A DNA stretch of 17,617 nt from VEQN01 sp036405975 (GCA_036405975.1 DASWWM010000025.1:1-17617); one strand, 5' to 3'; numbered from the stretch's first letter, positions 6,598 through 14,348 are shown. Numbers and translations are program-made. Notes: generated by a model from the letters alone, not told the origin.

Positions 6598-7227
6598 TTA
6601 CTGGCCCTCTGTCGTAGCCTCTCGTTCGAATGACATAACTCCCTGCCCATTCGCAAGGACAAGCGCGAGACCGCTCGGTCGCATCTCATATGAGACGACC
6701 TTGCCCAGGTCTGCCACGAATGACTGCTCCAATGACTTTGCGCAGTACTTCTTTGTTGAAGCAAGCTCTGAGAACTTCATCTTTCCGAGCGCAAGCTCGT
6801 CGATCGTCTCAGGTCCTGAAACCGTATCCTCACCAAGCTCGAATGAGCCGTTGATCGAGTTGCAGTCTCCAGCAATCACGACTTTTCCGTCGGGATTGAG
6901 AACCATGCTGAACTGGCCTTTCGACGCAGGCTTTGACGGAGCGAGACCAGCCTTATACTCAGTTCCTTTCCATGCCCACTCCGAGCTGATTCGTGAATAT
7001 GCTGAAGAGACCTGGATCTCCTTGGTGTTAAGCGAGCTGACAGTGGTAGTTGCTCCGTTCTCGTCAGTGACGACGCATGGAGTACCCGTATTTGTATTAA
7101 AGACCGCTCCGTCTTCGCAACCGACCTCGACTTTAGGTCCGCCGAACGGCCCCTTAGTCCAGACAAGCGCGATGATCGCGATCACGGCGACAGCCGCAAT
7201 TGCGTAGATGATTTTTTTCTTATTCAT
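6598..7227 (-). CDS. META-domain protein with N-terminal membrane anchor
   Basis: This 209-aa protein starts MNKKKIIYAIAAVAVIAIIA, a single hydrophobic anchor or signal. The C-terminal ~130 residues fit the META domain (HslJ-like): a W-x-W strand (SEWAWKGTEY), FSMVLNPDGKVVIAGDCNSINGSFEL, then KYCAKSLEQSFVADLGKVVSYEM and a final LALVLANGQGVMSF strand. META domains occur in envelope proteins such as HslJ of E. coli. No enzymatic role is known and none is claimed here. The frame stays open 19 codons upstream, but that stretch lies inside the preceding flavoprotein gene. A TATAAT box lies 7 nt before the chosen ATG. The gene starts 8 nt after the flavoprotein stop codon. Confidence 0.8.
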   Translation of the reverse strand: MNKKKIIYAIAAVAVIAIIALVWTKGPFGGPKVEVGCEDGAVFNTNTGTPCVVTDENGATTTVSSLNTKEIQVSSAYSRISSEWAWKGTEYKAGLAPSKPASKGQFSMVLNPDGKVVIAGDCNSINGSFELGEDTVSGPETIDELALGKMKFSELASTKKYCAKSLEQSFVADLGKVVSYEMRPSGLALVLANGQGVMSFEREATTEGQ

Positions 7228-7234
7228 GGAGATT

Positions 7235-7240
7235 ATTATA
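7235..7240 (-). promoter_or_regulatory. -10 box overlapping the upstream stop codon
   Basis: A consensus TATAAT on the minus strand lies 7 nt before the META-domain start. Its TAA is also the stop codon of the flavoprotein gene (7238-7236). A near-leaderless transcript of the META gene, in addition to read-through, is plausible. No clear -35 is present. Confidence 0.5.
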
Positions 7241-8519
7241 CCCCAGCTGCACTGCCTCCTGCCACATAGCCAGTTGTCCAACAAAGTTGTAGAGAATATC
7301 CGCCAGAAGGCCTATTTACATGGAGCAGATCCCCGGTGAGGTACAGATTCTCGAACAATTTAGACCTCATGGTCTTCATATCCACTTCATCAAGGGGAAC
7401 CCCTCCGTCTGATATGACCGCGCGATCAAAGCCCATGAGACCGTCTATGGTAAGCGGCATGGCCTTAAGAAGATGGATGATCTTCTTCCTGTCTTCCTTC
7501 AGGACGCTATGGACCTTCTTCTCGCAAACCTCCTTGCCCAAAAGAATCTCCAGCCCGGGAACCATTCCCTGCGGACAGATGAACTCGAGCGCATTCTTGA
7601 GGGTCTTGTTCTTATGATCCTCGAATGACCTCAGGACGCTTTTCTCGAGCACCGCAAAATCAGTATCCGGATACAGGTCAATTGACGCGGTAACCTCTCC
7701 CGATTGAAGGAGACTCCTGACTTCTCGAGCCGAATTCAATATCAGAGGTCCGGACAAGCCGAAGTGCGTGAATAGAATTCTTCCGATTTTTGAAAACGCC
7801 TTCTTCTCGCCCGACATGAATGTGATCTTCATGAACTGAAGCGATACACCCGAAAGCGCCTTGGACCATGATTCCCGGGTCTTGAGAGGGACGACATCAG
7901 GAGACGCGGTTTCGACCTTATGCCCCATTCGTTTGAGCCAGTTGAAACCGTCTCCAGTTGAACCTGTCTCCGGAGCCGAAAGCCCTCCTGTGGCAAAGAT
8001 GAACTGATCAGCAGAATAAGATTCGGCTTTGCACTTTACGCTTGTAACCTTGCCGTCTGAGAACTTTATGTCGGTCACGGGCGAATCAGTCTTCACGGTA
8101 ACCCGTCCCGTCCTCGCGTATTTTTCCATGATCCTGCAGATGTCCGCAGCCCGATGCGTCTTTGGAAATGCCCTCTTCTGCGCCTCCACGACGAGTGGCA
8201 TGCCCCTCATCTCAAAAAATGTAAACGTATCCTTTACCCCGAACTTTGAAAATGGCGAGTATAGGTACTCCTTTGCCTTGCCGTACCGAGCAAGGAGCAC
8301 ATGCACATTGTCCTCGGCATTGGTCACATTGCATCTGCCTCCGCCGGTGATCCTCAGCTTTTCCGCAAGCTTGGCATTCTTCTCGATGAGAAGCACGGAC
8401 TTTCCAAGCTCCGATGCCCTTCCAGCCGCCATGAGGCCTGATGCTCCGCCGCCGACGACAATTACGTCATAGCGGGCGTCGGCGGCATTGTCTTTCTTTG
8501 TAAATCGAGCGTGTGACAT
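7236..8519 (-). CDS. HI0933/YhiN-family NAD(P)/FAD-dependent oxidoreductase
   Basis: This is a flavoprotein of the HI0933 (YhiN, aminoacetone oxidase-like) family, 427 aa from the ATG at 8519. The N-terminal dinucleotide-binding motif VIVVGGGASGLMAAGRASELG is followed by LLIEKNAKLAEKLRITGGGRCNVTN, the family hallmark. The C-terminal LYLTGDLLHVNRPSGGYSLQLCWTTGYVAG closes the FAD site. Most members have no assigned substrate, and a link to tRNA or quinone chemistry should not be assumed. The frame is open to 8588, but the residues before MSHARF are not family-like and a TATAAA box lies just before 8519. The gene runs into the META-domain gene with an 8-nt gap. Confidence 0.9.
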   Translation of the reverse strand: MSHARFTKKDNAADARYDVIVVGGGASGLMAAGRASELGKSVLLIEKNAKLAEKLRITGGGRCNVTNAEDNVHVLLARYGKAKEYLYSPFSKFGVKDTFTFFEMRGMPLVVEAQKRAFPKTHRAADICRIMEKYARTGRVTVKTDSPVTDIKFSDGKVTSVKCKAESYSADQFIFATGGLSAPETGSTGDGFNWLKRMGHKVETASPDVVPLKTRESWSKALSGVSLQFMKITFMSGEKKAFSKIGRILFTHFGLSGPLILNSAREVRSLLQSGEVTASIDLYPDTDFAVLEKSVLRSFEDHKNKTLKNALEFICPQGMVPGLEILLGKEVCEKKVHSVLKEDRKKIIHLLKAMPLTIDGLMGFDRAVISDGGVPLDEVDMKTMRSKLFENLYLTGDLLHVNRPSGGYSLQLCWTTGYVAGGSAAGV

Positions 8520-8523
8520 GTGC

Positions 8524-8529
8524 TTTATA
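8524..8529 (-). promoter_or_regulatory. -10 box of the flavoprotein gene
   Basis: TATAAA on the minus strand, with only 4 nt to the ATG at 8519, preceded by CA. A further TATACA lies about 20 nt upstream and would give a short leader. Either could serve. Confidence 0.3.
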
Positions 8530-8675
8530 TGTTGCAGTGTATAGGCAAAGCACCACAATTTCAAGTTCATCCATTCTTCATCCTGCATTAGTAAGATTGG
8601 ATGCGTACGATCGAGAGAGCGTACAAGATTAAGAGATTGTTTATATAGCGATAACCACTAGCACGCACATCATAC

Positions 8676-9107
8676 ATGAGCAAAAAGCTTAAGAAGAAAA
8701 CTACCGCATTAGCCGTTCTCGGAGTCCTCGGGCTCATCCTGGCAGGGCCAGGTTCGGCCGCCGCATTTGGTTTCAAGCCAGGAGCTGCAACTTTGGCACC
8801 GGAACAGATAGCGGCCCATCAGACCGAGCGGTTCACGAAGCAAGCGAACCTGATAGGAGCGACGCTTGAGGAAGTGAAGAATGCCTGGGCTGAGGGAAAG
8901 TCGCTTAAGGATCTGGCGCTGTCGAAAGGCATCACCGAGGAGCAGCTTAGGCTCAAGATGCAAGCCGAACGAGAGGCCAATGTGAGGGCAAGACTTCAGG
9001 TTCTCGTCGACAAGGGAGTGATAACCCAGGCTCAGGCCGACAGGCGGCTCGAGACGATGAAGAACCAGAAAGCTAAGGGAGAGCGAGGCGGCAGTCCGCG
9101 AAAATAG
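8676..9107 (+). CDS. Small secreted helical protein
   Basis: The 143-aa product begins with a classical signal peptide: a basic MSKKLKKK, a hydrophobic core (residues 11-22), and AGPGSAAA with likely cleavage after Ala30. The mature part is charged and helical. It contains two related segments of the form [helix]-G[K/V]-[S/I]-x-[D/Q]-x-A: LEEVKNAWAEGKSLKDLALSKGITEEQL, and VRARLQVLVDKGVITQAQADRRLETM. This layout resembles DUF2680/YckD-like secreted proteins found widely in Firmicutes and candidate phyla, whose function is unknown. It has no obvious lipobox. It is transcribed toward the two-component genes and shares their terminator. Confidence 0.8.
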   Translation: MSKKLKKKTTALAVLGVLGLILAGPGSAAAFGFKPGAATLAPEQIAAHQTERFTKQANLIGATLEEVKNAWAEGKSLKDLALSKGITEEQLRLKMQAEREANVRARLQVLVDKGVITQAQADRRLETMKNQKAKGERGGSPRK

Positions 9108-9145
9108 GCATCGAACCTGGCGATTTGAATTGAAATAGTACATTG

Positions 9146-9183
9146 AAGCCAAAAGCGCAGACTTTAATCTGCGCTTTTGGCTT
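9146..9183. terminator. Bidirectional intrinsic terminator between convergent genes
   Basis: A perfect inverted repeat has 16-bp arms (AAGCCAAAAGCGCAGA at 9146-9161 and its complement at 9168-9183) around a 6-nt loop. The TTTT within the arm and the following TTATTAAG provide U-rich ends. It sits between the stop of the secreted protein gene (9107) and that of the minus-strand kinase gene (9234), so it can stop transcripts from both sides. Confidence 0.85.
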
Positions 9184-9233
9184 ATTAAGATTTTCACCGG
9201 CAGGACTTTGCAATGCCAAACAATGAGACTTTG

Positions 9234-10337
9234 TTAGCCTCGAATGCGAGGGATCTGAATATGAACCTCAGTCCCCTTTCCTTCCTTGCTCGAGATCTCG
9301 ATCGTCCCCTTATGCTGCTCGATGATCTGCTTTGCTATAGGCAAGCCAAGTCCCGAGCCACTGCTGCTCGATCTCGAATGCGAAGCCTTGTAAAAACGAT
9401 TGAATACATGCGGAAGGTCAGCTTTCGAGATGCCAACGCCCGTATCCTTCACTGTTATCCTGAACGAAGAGCCGTGCTCGGAAAGCGCCGTCGCGACATG
9501 GCCATGTTCAGGCGTATAGTTGATGGCATTCTGTACGATATTCTGGATGGCCCGCTCAAGATGATTCAGATGGCCCTCGACAAGGGCATCGCCTTTCGCC
9601 GCATTGGCAAACGAGAGTTCTATATTCTTTAGTGCCGCCTGCTTGCCCATACGCTCGCTGATGCGATTCATGAGGCCGGTCATGCTTATTGGCTCCGCAT
9701 CGCCCGTCTGTAGCGTATCCGCATACTGATACACGCCTTCGGTCCTCGCGAGCAGCAACAAATCCGAAACGAGCGAGGACATCTTGTCTATCTCTTCGAG
9801 ATTGCTCTTGAGGGCATCACGGTGAGAGGAAGAGGGTTCCCCGTCTTGAAGCGCCACTTCAGTCTCGGTTTTCATGATGGCCAAAGGAGTTCGCAAGTCA
9901 TGCGATACGTCAGCAACGAAGCGCTTCTGGTCATCGAGCGCCTGCTTGACTGGCCGGAGAGTCCTTCCTGCAAGGACATAGCTCGCCGCTACGATGAGCG
10001 CAAGCAGCACCGCATCGACAGTGTATATCAAGGTCCTGACAGCCTTGCTTGCTTCCAAGAAGTCCTCCTCATATATCCTATTGATCCGCTGGATCCCCGC
10101 ATCGAATACGGGAGTCCTCGGGAACTCCTTCATGAATATGTCATTCCTGACCATATGCCGCCTGTATGCAGCATGCATGTTCTTATCGATCTCAGACAGA
10201 AGCGTCATGCTGAAAAGGCCGATGATGACGGCCATAAACAGCGCATAATAGAGCGTCAGCTTGAGACGCGCCTTCAGGAATACATTATGCCTTAATCCTG
10301 TACCCCATTCCGTGAACTGTTTCAAGTATTGTTTCAT
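9234..10337 (-). CDS. EnvZ/CiaH-like sensor histidine kinase
   Basis: This 367-aa kinase has two membrane segments (about 28-48 and 103-124) flanking a ~55-residue extracytoplasmic sensor loop. The short RPVKQALDDQKRFVADVSHDLRTPL linker and HisKA domain follow, with phospho-acceptor His146. The catalytic domain shows the N-box NIVQNAINYTPEHG, G1 DTGVGISKADLPHVFNRFY and G2 SGSGLGLPIAKQI, all intact. It ends at the bidirectional terminator. Its start lies inside the end of the response-regulator gene upstream, a 53-nt overlap from the ATG at 10337 (95 nt if the ATG at 10379 is used), so translational coupling is likely. Stimulus unknown. Confidence 0.93.
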   Translation of the reverse strand: MKQYLKQFTEWGTGLRHNVFLKARLKLTLYYALFMAVIIGLFSMTLLSEIDKNMHAAYRRHMVRNDIFMKEFPRTPVFDAGIQRINRIYEEDFLEASKAVRTLIYTVDAVLLALIVAASYVLAGRTLRPVKQALDDQKRFVADVSHDLRTPLAIMKTETEVALQDGEPSSSHRDALKSNLEEIDKMSSLVSDLLLLARTEGVYQYADTLQTGDAEPISMTGLMNRISERMGKQAALKNIELSFANAAKGDALVEGHLNHLERAIQNIVQNAINYTPEHGHVATALSEHGSSFRITVKDTGVGISKADLPHVFNRFYKASHSRSSSSGSGLGLPIAKQIIEQHKGTIEISSKEGKGTEVHIQIPRIRG

Positions 10338-10956
10338 TTTTCTTCTGGATCTTCTTTCTGAGGTTTTTGATATGGGCATCCACTACGTTGCTGGCAGAAT
10401 CCGAGGCGAAGTCCCAGACATGCTGGACGATCTGCTCTCGCGTAAGCACCTGATTCGGATTCCTCATGCAGTATTCGAGGATGGCAAACTCCTTTGAAGT
10501 GAGAGAAACCTCTTTGGTACCCTTCAGCACCTGATGCTTCGTTGTATCGAGCGTCAGATCCCCTGCCTTGAGCTCAGTTACGACTGAATCCACAGGCCGT
10601 CGAAGGAGGGCATGCACCCGGGCAAGAAGCTCCTCGAAAGCAAATGGCTTGACCAGGTAGTCATCGGCACCGGCATCGAGTCCCTGAACTCGGTCTTCCA
10701 CTGCATCCTTCGCAGTAAGCATGAGTATCGGAACAGTAATGCCCATCTTTCGCAATGCCTGGCAGATGATCATGCCATCGAGATTCGGGAGCATTCGGTC
10801 CAGCAGGATCAGGTCATACAGATGATGATCATGCTCAAGCCTTCTCATGGCCTGGCCGCCGTCGTAGATGGCATCGACTGCGTATCCTTTATGCTCAAGC
10901 CCCTTCTTGATCGAATCGGCGAGCTTCTGCTGGTCTTCTACAATTAATATTCTCAT
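10285..10956 (-). CDS. OmpR/PhoB-family response regulator
   Basis: This 223-aa regulator has a receiver domain (1-120) with acidic pocket Glu7-Asp8, phospho-acceptor Asp53 (LLDRMLPNLDG), Thr81 and Lys103 (LVKPF). The C-terminal winged helix shows LTSKEFAILEYCMRNPNQVLTREQIVQHVWDF and the recognition part VVDAHIKNLRKKI, ending ETVHGMGYRIKA. It is the partner of the overlapping kinase gene. The nearest other genes are the secreted helical protein (convergent) and the cyclophilin (upstream), either of which could be a target, though no direct evidence is visible. Confidence 0.95.
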   Translation of the reverse strand: MRILIVEDQQKLADSIKKGLEHKGYAVDAIYDGGQAMRRLEHDHHLYDLILLDRMLPNLDGMIICQALRKMGITVPILMLTAKDAVEDRVQGLDAGADDYLVKPFAFEELLARVHALLRRPVDSVVTELKAGDLTLDTTKHQVLKGTKEVSLTSKEFAILEYCMRNPNQVLTREQIVQHVWDFASDSASNVVDAHIKNLRKKIQKKNETILETVHGMGYRIKA

Positions 10957-10963
10957 GGCTGTA

Positions 10964-10979
10964 ATTATCCTATCGATAG
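10964..10979 (-). promoter_or_regulatory. Promoter of the minus-strand two-component operon
   Basis: GATAAT on the minus strand (10969-10964) ends 7 nt before the response-regulator start. It is abutted by the perfect 10-bp palindrome CTATCGATAG (10970-10979), which could be an operator half or chance. Confidence 0.4.
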
Positions 10980-11021
10980 ATGAAGAAAATATGAACCGTC
11001 TCAGTCCCAGAATAAGGCTTT

Positions 11022-11714
11022 TTACTTGAGTACGATCTTCTGAATCACCATCGCTTCAAGAGGCCGGTCGGATCCGTTGACTGGAGTCGCTTCGATTGCC
11101 TTCACCACTTCCATTCCTGAGACAACCTTGCCGAACACCGTATGCTTTCCGTTGAGGAATGAGTTGTCGGCAGTATTGATGAAAAACTGGCTTCCGTTCG
11201 TGTTCGGTCCTGCATTTGCCATCGAGATAGTTCCGACTTCGTTGCTGTTTGAAGGAGTGATTTCGTCAGCGAATGTGTAGCCAGGGCCTCCTGTTCCCCA
11301 TCGCTGTGACTGAGAGTCGTCCTTGCTGAGCGGATCTCCGCCCTGGATCATGAATCCCGCGATCACTCGGTGGAACTTCACACCGTCATAAAAGCCCGCC
11401 TTTGCGAGTGTCGTAAAGTTCTCGACCGTCTTCGGAGTTCGATCCCCGTAAAACTCGATAGTAAATTCCCCTTTGTTTGTCTGGAATGTTGCGTTCATGA
11501 TTTTGTTATTTTGGTTTGAAGTTGGTATCTGGCTTGTAGTGGTTCCCGAAGTCGAGGTTGCAGGACCCGGAATCGGAGCCTGGTCCGAAATCTGATTCCG
11601 GACATCTGCATCAGTCGAGACGGAAGGCGCGTCCGAGAAATATACGTATACGCCCACTATTGCGATAATCGCAATGGCAACGATCGTATAGAATTCTGTT
11701 TTCGTAAGTTGCAT
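11022..11714 (-). CDS. Membrane-anchored cyclophilin-type peptidyl-prolyl isomerase
   Basis: This 230-aa protein has an N-terminal membrane anchor (about residues 9-27), a Ser/Thr-rich linker, and a cyclophilin domain from about residue 75. Hallmarks are VKFHRVIAGFMIQGGDP with the catalytic Arg, the insert-bearing GTGGPGYTFADEI, GTISMANAGPNTNGSQFFI, and LNGKHTVFGKVVSGMEVV. Such proteins catalyse cis-trans isomerisation at proline bonds, here presumably outside the membrane during folding of exported proteins. The frame is open to 11795, but the 27 extra residues precede the anchor and look non-coding; the ATG at 11714 is preferred. Confidence 0.93.
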   Translation of the reverse strand: MQLTKTEFYTIVAIAIIAIVGVYVYFSDAPSVSTDADVRNQISDQAPIPGPATSTSGTTTSQIPTSNQNNKIMNATFQTNKGEFTIEFYGDRTPKTVENFTTLAKAGFYDGVKFHRVIAGFMIQGGDPLSKDDSQSQRWGTGGPGYTFADEITPSNSNEVGTISMANAGPNTNGSQFFINTADNSFLNGKHTVFGKVVSGMEVVKAIEATPVNGSDRPLEAMVIQKIVLK

Positions 11715-11835
11715 GTATTTCTTGAAGTGAATCTTAAGTGGTAATAGGGCCGCTTCGTACAGTTTAATTCGAGCGGCGGATTTTTGCAAAAACACACAGA
11801 AGCACCCGATTCCGTCCTTTGGTACAAGGGTCAGA

Positions 11836-11841
11836 TATGAT
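11836..11841 (+). promoter_or_regulatory. -10 box of the response regulator in the terpene cassette
   Basis: TATGAT, preceded by AGA. It lies 3 nt before an ATG at 11845 and 39 nt before the preferred start at 11881, so a transcript from here would carry about a 33-nt leader. The -35 element is weak. Confidence 0.35.
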
Positions 11842-11880
11842 ACGATGAGGACGCAACATTATTTCAATAACCACAAGGAT

Positions 11881-12546
11881 ATGCGCGTTCTGATCATCGA
11901 AGACGACAAGGACACGAGGGAGTCCCTCAAAATGGTTCTCGAGCGCGAGTCGTTTGCCGTAGATTCTGCAGCCGACGGACAGAGAGGATCGTACATGGCG
12001 CGGACGAACGACTACGACATAGTCCTCCTCGACAACAACCTGCCGATCAAGACGGGCCTGGAGGTCTGTACGGATATCCGCAATGCATCGAACAATGTCC
12101 CCATCTTGCTCCTTTCGGTCAAGTCAGAGGCTGACGAAAAGGCGCTCCTGCTGGATTCCGGAGCGGATGATTACCTGTCGAAGCCGTACTCCCACAAAGA
12201 ACTGCTCGCTCGAATGAGAGCGGTCACGAGGCGAGCACCGGCAATCCAGCCCGATGTATTCGTCATCGGCGATCTCGTCGTCAATTGCGGAAACTGCGAG
12301 GTCAAGATGGGAGGCAAAGAGGTCTATCTTACTCGGAAGGAGTTTTCGCTGCTCGAGCTCCTTCTTCGCCATCGAGGAAAGACCGTATCGCGCGGAATCA
12401 TCCTTGAGCATGTCTGGGATATGGACATTAACCCCATGTCGAAGACCGTGGAGACGCACATCCTCAACCTCCGAAAGAAGCTCGAGCGTAAGGGCGAACG
12501 CCTTATCCATAATGTTCATGGACGAGGATACAAGATTCTTGCATAA
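11881..12546 (+). CDS. OmpR-family response regulator of the terpene-synthase cassette
   Basis: This 221-aa regulator starts MRVLIIEDDKD. The receiver has the acidic pocket Glu7, Asp8 and Asp9, phospho-acceptor Asp51 (VLLDNNLP), Ser79 and Lys101 (LSKPYS). The winged helix contains LTRKEFSLLELLLRHRGKTVSRGIILEHVWDM and the recognition segment TVETHILNLRKKLERK, ending NVHGRGYKILA. The frame is open to an ATG at 11845, but the twelve extra residues lie before the canonical receiver start. It is the first gene of a plus-strand run with a small ORF, a polytopic kinase and a terpene-synthase-like enzyme. The kinase downstream is its likely partner. Confidence 0.93.
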   Translation: MRVLIIEDDKDTRESLKMVLERESFAVDSAADGQRGSYMARTNDYDIVLLDNNLPIKTGLEVCTDIRNASNNVPILLLSVKSEADEKALLLDSGADDYLSKPYSHKELLARMRAVTRRAPAIQPDVFVIGDLVVNCGNCEVKMGGKEVYLTRKEFSLLELLLRHRGKTVSRGIILEHVWDMDINPMSKTVETHILNLRKKLERKGERLIHNVHGRGYKILA

Positions 12547-12605
12547 GCGAGAGATTATCCCCGTTTATTTTATAAAACTTTATTATTTCTTGAACAGGAC
12601 TTGGC

Positions 12606-12648
12606 GATAATTCATAAGTCCTCAAGTCGGAGGACACTTTATAAGGAG
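12606..12648 (+). promoter_or_regulatory. Candidate promoter, 5' hairpin and Shine-Dalgarno before the small ORF
   Basis: GATAAT (12606-12611) could be a -10, with start near 12618. A perfect 6-bp hairpin GTCCTC-AAGTCG-GAGGAC (12618-12635) begins right there and is not followed by a T run, so it is not a terminator. A strong Shine-Dalgarno AAGGAG (12643-12648) lies 7 nt after the stem. This is unusual in a region where most genes have no leader at all, and suggests a separately controlled message for the small ORF and kinase. Confidence 0.45.
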
Positions 12649-12664
12649 ATAATTGCCAATACCG

Positions 12665-12778
12665 ATGAGCACACTCATTGTGCAGATTCTTACGGATGCG
12701 AAGGCATGGCCAAACGAGAAGGCCGAAGAAGTCGCCTACTCTGCTGGACAGAACTTCGATCCATGGGGAACGGAGTAG
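12665..12778 (+). CDS. Small ORF with near-C-terminal Trp (possible signal-peptide precursor)
   Basis: This 37-aa frame begins MSTLIVQILTDAKAW and ends AGQNFDPWGTE, then TAG. A TTG at 12653, in frame and 4 nt after AAGGAG, would give 41 aa. An in-frame TAA sits directly before that TTG, so the frame cannot extend further. Third positions are mostly G or C, as in neighbouring genes. It ends 40 nt before the kinase start. There is no signal peptide or TM segment. Position beside a polytopic kinase and an isoprenyl-synthase-fold enzyme, and Trp34 four residues from the end, recall ComX, whose near-terminal Trp is prenylated by ComQ. The resemblance is one of layout plus a W-G near the end; no homology is demonstrated. 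It could be an unrelated leader peptide or a chance frame. Confidence 0.5.
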   Translation: MSTLIVQILTDAKAWPNEKAEEVAYSAGQNFDPWGTE

Positions 12779-12818
12779 TCCGTACGAAACGATAGCGAAA
12801 GCTGAACAACCAAACACT

Positions 12819-14348
12819 ATGGATGCTCCTAATAAGACAAAAACGGATACGCCTCTTCCTGAAACCCTTATTAGACAGGGCATCCATTTGTTCTATTCCA
12901 AATTCATCAGACCGAAATGCCACAATGAGGACGAGCGGAGGAAAGAGCTCATCCTTAACAGCGTTCTCGTCGGCATAATTGCAGTCATTGCGGTTCTTGA
13001 CCTGACCATCCTGCTCTACTCTGTTCTTTTTGGAAAAATGAATGGCACAGAGGGAATACCCTTCGCGGTCTTCTCCGTCTTCCTAATCACCTTCATCGGC
13101 ATCTACGGACTTTCCAGGAAGGGGCGAGTCCGAGATGCTTCGTACCTGACCATCCTCATATACTTTGCCGGTTCTACATACGGCGTGTATACATGGGGCA
13201 TGGGGCTACCTGCCGGACTCCTGAGCTATGCCCTTATCATAACCATGTCAACCATGCTTCTTGGAGCAAGATTCGGCATCGCCATCTCGCTGACAATCGT
13301 CTCCATCATCCTCAGCTTGGCCTATATGGAAAGCTCGCTGCGCATAATTCCCGCTTGGAAAAAGACGCACACCTTCTTCACCAACGGCATCCAGTACTCG
13401 ATACTGCTCCTTTCGATAACCGGACTTTCGAGAATCTACTGGAGAGACCTTCAGGCATCGCTTGAGCGGGCAAGGAAGTCGGAAAAGGAGCTCAGGGACA
13501 GGAACGATTCCCTTGAAGACATGGTCGAGGAACGAACCAGCGAACTGAGAAGGAGCCAGGCAGAGCAGATCTCGCAGCTCTACAGGTTTGCCGAGTTCGG
13601 CAGGATATCTTCAGGGGTATTTCACGACCTGATCAACCCCCTTTCGGCTGTCGCCCTCAACGTATATAACTTGCAGGACGTGCCTGAGTCGAGCCATGAG
13701 CAGTCGAAAGCCCACATAGACAGGGCGGTCCGGGCAAGCAGAAAAATGGAACGGTTCATCGCATCTGTAAAAAAACAGATACGTTCGGAGAACATCGACG
13801 AGCTTTTCTCTCTCAATCACGAGACGGAAGAGGCCATCGACCTTCTGAGCCATAAGGCATCGCGTTCGGGCGTCACAGTGGACTTCGAAGCGGACGATGA
13901 GATCCAATCATACGGAAACCCGCTCAAGTTTGGGCAGATCATCAGCAACCTCGTATCAAACGCCATCGATTCGTATGAGGGAACGGAATTCGCTGAACGG
14001 GAGAAGTCGGTTTCGGTCCGGCTGAAGAAGACCGAGTCGGGTGCTGAAGTGCGAGTGTCAGACAAGGGATGCGGAATTCTGGAAGCGAATCTTGCGCGAG
14101 TCTTCGACCCATTTTTCACCACGAAGCCAGCCGAGAAAGGATTGGGTATCGGGCTGTCCACAATCAAGGACATCGTAGAGCGTGAATTCAAAGGAACTGT
14201 TTCAGCGGCAAGTAGATTAGGATCAGGGTCGACATTTACAGTACGCATACCATTAAACGCATATGAAGCAGGACTCTCTGAATCCATACAGGGTCGCGTT
14301 GGCCGAGCTGAAGAAACACCAGGACAAGGACGGGAGCTTTCGGAATGA
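12819..14348 (+). CDS. Six-TM sensor histidine kinase of the terpene cassette
   Basis: This 509-aa kinase starts at the ATG at 12819. Six hydrophobic segments (about 46-70, 80-98, 107-125, 128-148, 149-168, 188-206) form a membrane sensor with little extracellular mass, as in receptors for small or lipophilic ligands. A coiled coil (209-250) leads to the H-box GRISSGVFHDLINPLS with His269. The catalytic domain has N-box NLVSNAID (377-384), G1 DKGCGI, PFFTTKPAEKGLGIGLS and a final GSTFTVRIPLNA. The last ~28 residues extend past the domain and are encoded where the next gene overlaps. The frame is open upstream to 12678, but those residues are Arg-rich and cover the small ORF in another frame, so they are rejected. 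The stop is TGA. Confidence 0.92.
   Translation: MDAPNKTKTDTPLPETLIRQGIHLFYSKFIRPKCHNEDERRKELILNSVLVGIIAVIAVLDLTILLYSVLFGKMNGTEGIPFAVFSVFLITFIGIYGLSRKGRVRDASYLTILIYFAGSTYGVYTWGMGLPAGLLSYALIITMSTMLLGARFGIAISLTIVSIILSLAYMESSLRIIPAWKKTHTFFTNGIQYSILLLSITGLSRIYWRDLQASLERARKSEKELRDRNDSLEDMVEERTSELRRSQAEQISQLYRFAEFGRISSGVFHDLINPLSAVALNVYNLQDVPESSHEQSKAHIDRAVRASRKMERFIASVKKQIRSENIDELFSLNHETEEAIDLLSHKASRSGVTVDFEADDEIQSYGNPLKFGQIISNLVSNAIDSYEGTEFAEREKSVSVRLKKTESGAEVRVSDKGCGILEANLARVFDPFFTTKPAEKGLGIGLSTIKDIVEREFKGTVSAASRLGSGSTFTVRIPLNAYEAGLSESIQGRVGRAEETPGQGRELSE

Noticed and set aside
12678..12818. Longer kinase N-terminus upstream of the ATG at 12819
   Set aside because: The 47 extra residues are Arg-rich, lack family features and overlap the small ORF in another frame.
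12503..12883. Minus-strand frame of 126 codons with hydrophobic stretches
   Set aside because: It is antisense to the end of the response regulator, the small ORF and the kinase start, has no promoter-like box or family resemblance, and its composition fits an antisense shadow.
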